From positions 1-27,879 of the forward strand of contig DATKDU010000290.1 of the NCBI GenBank assembly GCA_035512595.1: 27,879 nt of DNA, read 5' to 3'. The notes beneath the pieces are model-generated. The model did not search any database. It saw only the letters and a list, made by a program, of their open reading frames with translations, and had not been told where the DNA came from. This document shows positions 14,749 to 21,490 of this stretch, piece by piece (position 1 is the first letter of the stretch; every line of letters starts with the position of its first letter). Made by a program: the position numbers and the translations under genes. This DNA is from DATKDU01 sp035512595. Its GTDB lineage: Bacteria > Planctomycetota > Planctomycetia > Pirellulales > Pirellulaceae.

Positions 14749-14850
14749 TTCTTCGTATTCGCCTTACGTCGCAGCATCTTGCGCCTTCCGGGTCGTACTC
14801 GTCGTCCTCCAGGAACAGCGGCCTTCGCGCCTCCGGGCGCATCGAATGGG

Positions 14851-14883
14851 CCGCCCGGTCGGCTACACTTGCGGCAAGAGGAG
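14851..14883 (+). promoter_or_regulatory. Leader with -10-like box, copy 1
   Basis: GCCCGGTCGGCTACACT, then TGCGGCAAGAGGAG, ends in the ribosome site of the 163-aa gene. A very similar stretch is found at 15410-15443 before the 79-aa gene (TAAACT in place of TACACT). The repeated TAMACT box could be a -10 element giving a short leader. Confidence 0.45.
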
Positions 14884-14891
14884 CCCGGCCC

Positions 14892-15383
14892 ATGTTCAAG
14901 TTCACCATCCGCGACGTGGCTTGCCTGACGCTGGTGGTATCCTTGGGCGCGGCCTGGTGGTCAGACCACGACCGACTTGTGCGGACTTTTGATAATCGCT
15001 CACTAAGATGGCAGCGCGAACGTTCGGATTTAATGGCCCGCGCCATGAAGGCGAGTGCGAATGAAAATGAGCTGCGAGAGCAACTGCAACTCACGGAGAA
15101 TCGCCTAAGGGAAATCGACGCCCAAAAACAAAAGGCTGCCTTGTTCATTCACCCGAAAACCGGCCAGCGAATCTACGCAATGGAATACCAGGTCGAGAAA
15201 AAGAGCGGTGCGCAGCAAACGATTATTGTCCGGCTTTCGGCAGATGGGAAAGACGCCAATGGGAACAGTCGGCCCGAGGATCCAAGTAAGCGGCTGGTGA
15301 GTGTCGGCCCCGGTGACTGGCTCATCAACGGCGGCGAGTGCTGGCGGATCAAGAGCGCGCGGCTCATCGACAGTTCTCCGTAA
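14892..15383 (+). CDS. Membrane-anchored coiled-coil protein (163 aa)
   Basis: A 163-residue protein of a planctomycete type: MFKFTIRDVACLTLVVSLGA followed by AWWSDHDRL, one transmembrane helix near the N-terminus. Then comes a predicted coiled coil (about 35-85, with LREQLQLTENRLREID), and a small C-terminal domain with IYAMEYQVEKK and VGPGDWLINGGECWRI. The 'FTIRD..LT.VV.LG.AWW.D' opening is shared with the 91-aa gene at 15687. The function is unknown. The ribosome site AAGAGGAG is strong. Confidence 0.75.
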   Translation: MFKFTIRDVACLTLVVSLGAAWWSDHDRLVRTFDNRSLRWQRERSDLMARAMKASANENELREQLQLTENRLREIDAQKQKAALFIHPKTGQRIYAMEYQVEKKSGAQQTIIVRLSADGKDANGNSRPEDPSKRLVSVGPGDWLINGGECWRIKSARLIDSSP

Positions 15384-15409
15384 TTGCCCAGCTCGCGCAG
15401 CCAATCGCC

Positions 15410-15443
15410 CGCCCGGCCGGGTAAACTGGGGTCAAGAGGAGCA
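15410..15443 (+). promoter_or_regulatory. Leader with -10-like box, copy 2
   Basis: CGCCCGGCCGGGTAAACT, then GGGGTCAAGAGGAGC, is nearly the same as 14851-14883. It ends in the ribosome site for the GTG start at 15451, which argues for that start over upstream alternatives. Confidence 0.45.
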
Positions 15444-15450
15444 ACCTCCC

Positions 15451-15690
15451 GTGACGCCAAACGATCTGCCAGTCGCCCGATCGAATAGTCGGTTTCAATT
15501 CAGCCTCTACTCTCTGTTTGTGCTGACGACGGTCGCTGCCGTTGCTTCGGCTATCTGGGTGAATTGGAGTCTGATTGGCGGCGTGCTGCTCTTTTTGTTG
15601 TGCCTCGTGGGTGCCATCGCGTTGATTGCGGCCGTGCGTGTGGCAATCCACCTTGCTATTGCCCAAGGTGAGCAGCGAGCCGACCCATGA
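15451..15690 (+). CDS. Small two-helix membrane protein (79 aa)
   Basis: A 79-residue protein starting at GTG (15451), chosen because GAGGAG lies 9 bases upstream. It reads MTPNDLPVARSNSRFQFSLYS, then two hydrophobic segments (LFVLTTVAAVASAIWV and LIGGVLLFLLCLVGAIALIA). The RFQFSLYSLFVLTT opening is the planctomycete 'QFSLR.LL..T' type also seen in the membrane protein at 13888. The stop overlaps the next start as ATGA, so the two are translated together. Function unknown. Confidence 0.65.
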   Translation: MTPNDLPVARSNSRFQFSLYSLFVLTTVAAVASAIWVNWSLIGGVLLFLLCLVGAIALIAAVRVAIHLAIAQGEQRADP

Positions 15691-15962
15691 GATTCACGAT
15701 CCGCGACTTGCTTTGGCTGACGGTGGTAGTGGCGCTGGGAGTGGCGTGGTGGGTGGACAGGGGACGAATGACTGCCCAATTCTCTGAGCGTGACAGGGCT
15801 TGGCGAGAATCGGTTGACAAATCGCTCAATGAGATTGCCACGAGAACTGGGCAGGAAGCAGGGATCGAAACCCCGGATGGGGAGCTATGGAGTGTGGCTC
15901 CGATTAAAGAAATCCCTTCGCACGAAAGTCCGGTACCACCGCCGAATCTGCCAAAGAACTAG
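15687..15962 (+). CDS. Small membrane-anchored protein (91 aa)
   Basis: A 91-residue paralogue of the 163-aa protein: MRFTIRDLLWLTVVVALGVA then WWVDRGRM, a single N-terminal transmembrane helix followed by a short helical stretch (SERDRAWRESVDKSLNEIA) and a Pro-rich end. It starts at an ATGA overlap with the 79-aa gene. Function unknown; probably faces out of the cytoplasmic membrane. Confidence 0.68.
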   Translation: MRFTIRDLLWLTVVVALGVAWWVDRGRMTAQFSERDRAWRESVDKSLNEIATRTGQEAGIETPDGELWSVAPIKEIPSHESPVPPPNLPKN

Positions 15963-15978
15963 GCAGGAAAGTAAAACG

Positions 15979-16060
15979 GTATCACTACCGGAAAACGGGT
16001 AGTGGTACAGTTTGGAAAAAATCCGCCGGGCGGGGTGTCTAAAAAGTAGTCACTACTTTT
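15979..16060. terminator. Two stem-loops, probable terminator region
   Basis: GTATCACTACC (15979-15989) pairs with GGTAGTGGTAC (15998-16008), an 11-bp stem with one G-U. Further on, AAAAGTAGT-C-ACTACTTTT (16042-16060) is a perfect dyad with T-runs on both strands. They lie between the end of the 91-aa gene and a minus-strand region, fitting bidirectional termination. Confidence 0.5.
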
Positions 16061-16254
16061 CCGATCACGTCGTCACGGAGTTTTCGGATCAACCCCTTGC
16101 GGCCTAACAGTCGGCGGTAGCGGGAGAGTTGCTCGGCAATGTGCTTCCGGCATGGACTCCCGCGAACGTAGGCCATTCGGTGGCCAACCTTGTCGCTCCA
16201 TCGCTCAACGGCTATTAGGAGAGTGAGAAACAGCGCTTGCGTATTACCGCTCAT
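16039..16254 (-). CDS. Hypothetical, weakly supported (71 aa)
   Basis: The frame reads MSGNTQALFLTLLIAVERWS, then a basic, helical end (EQLSRYRRLLGRKGLIRKL). Codon use is mediocre, and the stop falls inside the stem-loop region. There is a GGGCGGG just before the ATG. It is not recognised and could be chance. Apart from it, 15963-16419 holds only the stem-loops. Confidence 0.22.
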   Translation of the reverse strand: MSGNTQALFLTLLIAVERWSDKVGHRMAYVRGSPCRKHIAEQLSRYRRLLGRKGLIRKLRDDVIGKVVTTF

Positions 16255-16419
16255 CCCGCCCATTCTACTCGCTGGCAGGCGTGCCGCGGGCGCTTGCAAG
16301 TGCGGTGATCGCTGCCCCCGGTGGTGTACCGTCGGTGCGCTGTCGGATCTGTGCCCGTCCCACGGCATACAGGGCAACGGCGTTTTAGGTATGGCGATTT
16401 AGGTTGCATGTCCCCGATT

Positions 16420-16650
16420 TTACTCCCCCGCCTCCACCCAATTGTCGTCCATCGTGAGGAAGTACGGTCCCCGCCTCTCGTAGACGCTCTCCTGGTAGGC
16501 CGTGGACCGCTCCAGGGCCATGATCAGCGCTACGATGCCGTCGATCCGCTCCCGGCTCTTCTTCTTCGACGGCTTCCAGTTGTCGGCCGCGTCCTTTTCG
16601 ATCGACACGTTCCCCGCCATCCACCGCAGCACGGGATTCCCGCGATGCCG
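16420..16650 (-). pseudogene. Phage terminase large subunit, C-terminal remnant
   Basis: The last ~77 codons of a TerL-type terminase (HK97-like, Terminase_1): RHRGNPVLRWMAGNVSIEKD, then a KKKSRERIDGIVALIMALERS block and a YERRG near the end. In this family that region is the end of the nuclease domain, where NPVL and the ID of RIDG are conserved. Upstream of about 16650 the similarity ends and the frame continues as unrelated sequence. The ATPase and most of the nuclease domain are missing. It is a leftover of a prophage or gene-transfer element. No other phage structural gene is visible in the window. Confidence 0.75.
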
Positions 16651-16853
16651 AGTAGGCTGGCTTGAGAGCAGAATTTCCGCGGCGGCGGCGTCGGCCAGAG
16701 ATTGCAGGACGTTATGGGTTGCGTCGGTCGATGGGACCGATGCGCGCTTGGATTGGGAACTGTGCGGTTGCTTCGAATTATTGAAGCGGCAAATCGGGTG
16801 TCCACCTTCGAGGTTGATTGCGAGTGAGTTCGGGTTCGACCACAATTGGCGTC

Positions 16854-17420
16854 ATGTCCGACGTCACTCGCATCTTGTCGCAGATCGAATCTGGCGATCC
16901 GAAGGCAGCCGAGCAACTTCTGCCGCTGGTCTATGACGAGCTGCGCAGGCTCGCGCGGCAGAAGCTCGCGCGGGAGAAGCCGGGGCAGACGCTCCAGGCG
17001 ACGGCATTGGTGCATGATGCCTATCTCAGGCTGGTGGATTCGGAGAAGGTCCAGTCCTGGAACAGCCGCGGGTATTTCTTTGCCGCCGCGGCCGAGGCAA
17101 TGCGGCGAATCCTCGTGGATCGTGCGCGGCAGAAACGGGGGCCGATGCGAGGCGGCGACCGCGTTCGGGTCAGTCTGGACATGGCTGGCGAGGTGCCCGA
17201 GGAGCGCGGCGACGAACTGCTCGCCGTCAGCGAAGCCCTGGACGCTCTTGCCGCCGAGTCGCCGGTCAAGGCCGATCTCGTCAAGCTCCGCTATTTTGTC
17301 GGCATGAGCCACCAGGAGGCGGCAGACGCCCTGGGAATCTCACGCGCAACTGCCGATCGCCATTGGGCTTACGCCAAAGCCTTTTTGTACTCCGCGCTCA
17401 CGGACGCGGGCGGCCGCTAA
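16854..17420 (+). CDS. ECF RNA polymerase sigma factor (TIGR02999 type)
   Basis: A 188-residue extracytoplasmic-function sigma factor. I chose the ATG at 16854 (MSDVTRILSQIESGDPKAAE), which matches the usual family start. Region 2 covers about 20-90 with LLPLVYDELRRLARQKLA, ALVHDAYLRLVD and SRGYFFAAAAEAMRRILVDRAR. Region 4 covers about 130-185 with LVKLRYFVGMSHQEAADALG and RATADRHWAYAKAFL, the -35-recognising helix-turn-helix. Genes of this class typically sit directly upstream of a Ser/Thr kinase, as here (78 bases), and the kinase may regulate it in place of an anti-sigma factor. No anti-sigma gene is visible. Confidence 0.95.
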   Translation: MSDVTRILSQIESGDPKAAEQLLPLVYDELRRLARQKLAREKPGQTLQATALVHDAYLRLVDSEKVQSWNSRGYFFAAAAEAMRRILVDRARQKRGPMRGGDRVRVSLDMAGEVPEERGDELLAVSEALDALAAESPVKADLVKLRYFVGMSHQEAADALGISRATADRHWAYAKAFLYSALTDAGGR

Positions 17421-17497
17421 AAAAAACGCCGCTTCCTGAGGCAACACGTCGCCGATTCTCGCACTGATCAATGACTGCCTGATGGGAACTCCAATTT

Positions 17498-20284
17498 ATG
17501 ACCCCTGCGCACCCTTCCGTCGATCAGATTTTTTCTGCTGCCCTCGCGCTACCCGCCGGCGACGAGCGAACGGCCTACCTTGATTCCGCCTGCGGAACGC
17601 ACTTGGAATTGAGGCAGCGGGTCGAGCGGCTCTTGCAGGCCCACAGCGATGCCCAGAGTTTTTTGGAATCACCTGCCATCCATCCTGCCCCGACCATCGA
17701 CCAGCCCCTGGCCGAACGTCCCGGCACGATGGTTGGGCCCTACAAGCTCCTGCAGCAGATCGGCGAAGGAGGCATGGGCGTCGTCTACATGGCCGAGCAG
17801 ACCGAGCCAGTCCAGCGCAAGGTCGCTCTCAAAGTGATCAAGCCGGGGATGGACAGCCGGCAAGTGCTGGCCCGCTTCGAGGCCGAGCGGCAGGCCCTGG
17901 CGATGATGGATCATCCAAACATCGCGAAGGTGTTCAACGCGGGAACTACCGATTCCGGCCGCCCGTACTTCGTGATGGAGCTGGTCCGCGGCATTCCCAT
18001 CACCAAGTACTGCGACGAACATCACCTCACACTCAAGCAGCGGCTGGAGCTGTTTGTCCATGTTTGCCAGGCGGTGCAGCATGCCCATCAAAAGGGGATC
18101 ATCCATCGCGACCTCAAGCCGACGAATGTGCTGGTCGCTCAATACGACGATCAGCCAGTGCCCAAGGTAATCGATTTCGGCGTGGCTAAGGCGGCGCAAA
18201 AACTGACTGAGCGGACGATGTTCACCGAGTTGGGCCAGGTGGTCGGTACGCTCGAATACATGTCGCCGGAGCAGGCGCGGTTCAACCAGCTCGACATCGA
18301 TACCCGCAGCGACATCTATTCGCTCGGGGTGCTTCTTTATGAACTGCTAACCGGCTGCACGCCGTTCGACGGCAAGCGGCTGCGTAGCGCCGCTTTCGAT
18401 GAAATGCTGCGCATCATCCGGGAGGAGGAGCCTCCCAAACCCAGCACGCGGCTGTCCAGCGCCGCGACGCTCCCCTCCATCGCCGCCAGCCGGAGTGTGG
18501 CGCCGACGCGGCTGGGGCGGACGCTTCGAGGAGAGCTCGATTGGATCGTGATGAAGGCCTTGGAAAAGGATCGCAACCGGCGTTACGAGACGGCCAATGG
18601 GATGGCTCACGATATTGAACGCTACCTGCATGACGACCCGGTCGAGGCGTGCCCGCCATCAACGGCGTACCGGCTACGAAAAGTCCTGCGACGGCACCGG
18701 GGCCCCGTGCTCGCAAGCTTGCTGGTCGCACTGGCGCTGGTCGTGGGACTGACCGTGAGCGTCTGGCAGGCGATCCGGGCGACGCGGTCCGAGCGGTTTG
18801 CGCAACAGAGTGAATTCCGCGCATTGGCGTCGGCGCGAGCGGAGAAACTGGCCCGACAGGACGCCGACGCCGCGCGGGAGCAGGCCGAGGCCAACTTTCA
18901 GCAAGCCCTGGCGGCGGTGGACCAGATGTTGACGGAGGTGGGGGACGAGTCGCTGGCCCACGTTCCCCAGATGGAGGCGGTGCGGCGCGCGCTATTGGAG
19001 AAGGCGATAAGGTTTTACGAAGGCTTTTTGAAGCAGCGAAGTACGGAGCCGCGCGTTCGTTACGAGACGGCGAGGGCACAACAGCGCGTGGACGCAATCT
19101 ACTGGCTGCTTGGACAGGCCACGCAGTCAGAAGCAGCGTGCCGACAAGCCATCGCCATCCTGGAGAAACTGGAGGCGGAGTTCCCGAACGTCCCATCCTA
19201 CCGTCACGAGTTGGCAATCAGCTATCGACGCCTGGGGTTCAAAATACGCCAAGCGGGAGACAAAGCAGCGGCATGCTACCGGCAGGCGATCGATCGGCAC
19301 GAACGGCTCGTGGCTGAGTTCCCCCGCGACCTCGCCTATCAGGAATCGTTGGCGCACGACTACAACAGTTTCGCATTCTTTCTTGGGCAGTCCCAACCGG
19401 CAGAGTCCGAGAGAGTTTACCGTAAGGCGATCACCGCGCTCGAGGATCTCGTCAGTCAAGCCCCCGACGAGGACAAGTACCGGCGGAGCCTCGCCGAAGT
19501 CTCTCGTGCCCACGGCGTTCTTCTTTGGCGCACGAGCCGTTTTGGCGAGGCGGAGCAATCGCTCCGCCAAACCATCGCCTTGCTGGAGCAGCCTTTCAAG
19601 GAGGCCGCACTGCAGTTGACCTCCGAACAAATCGTGGCCCGTACGCATTACTTTCTGGGCAAGGTTTTGGAATCGGAAGGGCGCCTTGAGGAAGCGGAGC
19701 AGGCCTTTCGCGCGGCGGACGTTGTCCAGGAAAAGCTACGAGCCGGCTTTCCCGCGGTTCGTGAATACCAGGTGGAATGGGGCGAGACGCTGGCATCCCT
19801 CGCCAAGCTGAAGGGGGTTGCCGGCAAATGGGATGAAGCACGAGAGTATTTGGACCGTGCGCTACGCGCTGACGCCAAGAGGGGCTCCATCTACAACAAC
19901 TACGCATGGAGCCTTCTCACGGTTTCGAGTCACACGGAGGAGGACGGCCGGCGGGCGCTAGAATTTGCGCAGAAGGCCGTTGAACTTGAGGCCAGCGCGG
20001 GATATGCCTGGAACACTTTAGGCGTGGCGTTTTACCGCGCCGGCAGGTGGAACGACGCGATCGAAGCGCTCCAAAAGTCCAGAGACCTTGGCAACGCCCA
20101 CGAGAGCTACGACGCGTTCTTCCTCGCCATGGCGCATTGGCAACTGGGCGACAAGGAAAAGGCCGTCTCGCAATACGACCAGGCGGTGCGATGGATGGAC
20201 GAGAACCAGCCAAAGAACGAAGAACTTCGCCGCTTCCGTGCTGAAGCCGCGGAGTTGTTGGGGGGCAAAATGCAGAACGAGTAA
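17498..20284 (+). CDS. Membrane Ser/Thr protein kinase with TPR repeats
   Basis: A 928-residue transmembrane kinase. Residues 1-80 form the small helical region typical of planctomycete kinases (RTAYLDSACG, LRQRVERLLQAH). The kinase domain is about 84-375: glycine loop GEGGMGVVY (89-97), ATP-binding K112, catalytic HRDLKPTN (D205), DFG (D226) and GTLEYMSPEQA. One transmembrane helix (about 402-426, VLASLLVALALVVGLTVSVW) is followed by a coiled segment and a long TPR-like region (about 500-920) built of 'A..LE.L...P....YR' units. The TPR part would lie outside the cytoplasmic membrane and sense or bind partners. It is probably transcribed with the ECF sigma factor just upstream. All catalytic residues are intact. 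Confidence 0.95.
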   Translation: MTPAHPSVDQIFSAALALPAGDERTAYLDSACGTHLELRQRVERLLQAHSDAQSFLESPAIHPAPTIDQPLAERPGTMVGPYKLLQQIGEGGMGVVYMAEQTEPVQRKVALKVIKPGMDSRQVLARFEAERQALAMMDHPNIAKVFNAGTTDSGRPYFVMELVRGIPITKYCDEHHLTLKQRLELFVHVCQAVQHAHQKGIIHRDLKPTNVLVAQYDDQPVPKVIDFGVAKAAQKLTERTMFTELGQVVGTLEYMSPEQARFNQLDIDTRSDIYSLGVLLYELLTGCTPFDGKRLRSAAFDEMLRIIREEEPPKPSTRLSSAATLPSIAASRSVAPTRLGRTLRGELDWIVMKALEKDRNRRYETANGMAHDIERYLHDDPVEACPPSTAYRLRKVLRRHRGPVLASLLVALALVVGLTVSVWQAIRATRSERFAQQSEFRALASARAEKLARQDADAAREQAEANFQQALAAVDQMLTEVGDESLAHVPQMEAVRRALLEKAIRFYEGFLKQRSTEPRVRYETARAQQRVDAIYWLLGQATQSEAACRQAIAILEKLEAEFPNVPSYRHELAISYRRLGFKIRQAGDKAAACYRQAIDRHERLVAEFPRDLAYQESLAHDYNSFAFFLGQSQPAESERVYRKAITALEDLVSQAPDEDKYRRSLAEVSRAHGVLLWRTSRFGEAEQSLRQTIALLEQPFKEAALQLTSEQIVARTHYFLGKVLESEGRLEEAEQAFRAADVVQEKLRAGFPAVREYQVEWGETLASLAKLKGVAGKWDEAREYLDRALRADAKRGSIYNNYAWSLLTVSSHTEEDGRRALEFAQKAVELEASAGYAWNTLGVAFYRAGRWNDAIEALQKSRDLGNAHESYDAFFLAMAHWQLGDKEKAVSQYDQAVRWMDENQPKNEELRRFRAEAAELLGGKMQNE

Positions 20285-20648
20285 TTCGATCGTGCAGAAA
20301 GCAAAATGGCCGGCGGGGTCCTTACCGCGAAGCAAGCCCCCACCGGCCCGGCATTGCCCCGGCGCTCGGTTTGCGCGCTGGGAGCGATGTCTCTCCATTC
20401 TAACGTAGACCAGAGGAGAAAATCCATGCTGCGCGCAGCCACGAACACCTGACAAACCAGCAGCAGGCCGGCGACGGAGCGCCGGGGCGTAGGCGAGGGA
20501 TTCGCCGCGATCGCTGTCTTGATCGGGCAGGAGAGTATGGCGCCGTCCGGCGTTCGGGCGGCCACAACCAGCAGCGTCTTGGACAAACCAAGCGCTGCCA
20601 ACCGCGGCCAAGGTTCTGGCTGCACACACCTTAGATAGGAAGATGACC
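20285..20648. other. Intergenic region before the cupin gene
   Basis: A stretch of 364 bases without a credible gene. It holds hairpin A (20308-20348) of a three-member hairpin family. It also holds an eight-codon frame (MLRAATNT, 20425-20451) with a good GAGGAGA ribosome site, which could be a leader peptide but has no attenuator-like pair of stems that I can see. Confidence 0.45.
20308..20348. repeat. Hairpin family member A
   Basis: GGCCGGCGGGG (20308-20318) is opposite CCCCACCGGCC (20338-20348), 10 of 11 paired. The 5' arm with its continuation, GGCCGGCGGGGTCCTTACC, is shared with members B and C. Confidence 0.65.
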
Positions 20649-21140
20649 ATGAGCAAGATGAAACTGAAGCTGATGTTGGCTGGAGTTCTTGTCGCCTCTG
20701 CATTCGGTGCAATCGCCGTGGGGATCGCTTGGGCGACGCCCTCCAGCGCGCCGGGCACGATCACGCCCACTGTAATCTCGGGGCCGGTGGTACTGGACGC
20801 CATAGACGTCAAGATCGAAGACGAGGACTACGAGCTCGAGCTCAGAACCGACGGGCTGTCGGACGCCCGCGTCGTGCATTTCCGCGTCACCCCGGGAGGA
20901 TTCTTCGGCTGGCACACGCACCCGGGACCGGTCTTCGTCATGGTCACGGCCGGCACGTTGACCTACTACGCCGCCGACGCCGCCGACGGCGTTGACTACG
21001 AAGCGGGAACCGGTTTTGTGGATGCGGGTGGCGGTCACGTGCACGACGCTCGGAATCACGGAGATGTCGACGTGGAACTCGTCGCTTTCTTTCTAACTCC
21101 GCTAGGCACGCCCATTCGGATCGACGCACCGGCGCCCTAG
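20649..21140 (+). CDS. Secreted cupin-domain protein
   Basis: A 163-residue protein with a signal peptide (MSKMKLKLMLAGVLVASAFG then IAVGIAWATP). Of the two in-frame ATGs, 20649 is at a better distance from AGGA than 20643. Residues about 50-155 form a single cupin barrel. Motif 1 is in GGFFGWHTHPGPVFVMVTAG (metal-binding HTH), and motif 2 in GGGHVHDARNHG. Cupins of this form bind a metal and may act as small-molecule oxygenases, isomerases or binding proteins in the periplasm. The substrate is not apparent. It stands alone, flanked by members of the GGCCGG hairpin family. Confidence 0.85.
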   Translation: MSKMKLKLMLAGVLVASAFGAIAVGIAWATPSSAPGTITPTVISGPVVLDAIDVKIEDEDYELELRTDGLSDARVVHFRVTPGGFFGWHTHPGPVFVMVTAGTLTYYAADAADGVDYEAGTGFVDAGGGHVHDARNHGDVDVELVAFFLTPLGTPIRIDAPAP

Positions 21141-21218
21141 CGATTCTCAAGGCGCCGCCGCCGTCCCGGTATCCAGTCTGTGTACCGGAAGACGGATGAT
21201 TAGCGACGAACAACAAGC

Positions 21219-21284
21219 GGCCGGTGAGGTCCTGACCGGCAGGGCACGGCTCCTCACCGGCCCGCGACCCGCGCGTACGCGGGT
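21219..21284. repeat. Hairpin family member B
   Basis: A perfect 11-bp stem, GGCCGGTGAGG (21219-21229) with CCTCACCGGCC (21252-21262), is followed by a second stem ACCCGCG-CGTA-CGCGGGT (21267-21284) and then GGGGGGCC. It could end the cupin transcript, though no T-run follows. Confidence 0.7.
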
Positions 21285-21387
21285 ACGGGGGGCCTGCCAC
21301 TTACTGTTCAAAAAGATCATGACAGATACGTGACCCGAATGGCGTTAAGGTAGCGTGGACCCTTTGGGCACGCGCGAAACCCCAAGC

Positions 21388-21413
21388 GGCCGATGAGGCC
21401 CTGACCATCGGCC
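21388..21413. repeat. Hairpin family member C
   Basis: GGCCGATG (21388-21395) pairs with CATCGGCC (21406-21413). It shares CAAGCGGCCG.TGAGG.CCTGACC with member B and is likewise followed by GGGGGGCC (21432-21439 region), so it looks like a shortened copy of B. Confidence 0.65.
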
Positions 21414-21490
21414 CGGCGCACGTCTGCTTGCGGGGGGCCGCCGAAACACTACGTTATTAACCGGACCACGCTCTCAAAGGAAACTCTCCC

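Larger units (their letters stand above)
21141..21490. other. Intergenic region with two related hairpins
   Basis: A stretch of 350 bases between the cupin and protease genes with no credible coding frame. It holds hairpins B and C, described separately. Before the protease start at 21491, AAAGGAAACTC supplies the ribosome site. Confidence 0.6.

Noticed and set aside
18414..19217. Open frame antisense to the kinase
   Set aside because: Pro/Arg/Ser-rich shadow of the kinase gene with no start signal.
20425..20451. Eight-codon leader peptide before the cupin gene
   Set aside because: A good ribosome site, but no regulatory codon run and no alternative stem pair; kept only as a note in the intergenic entry.
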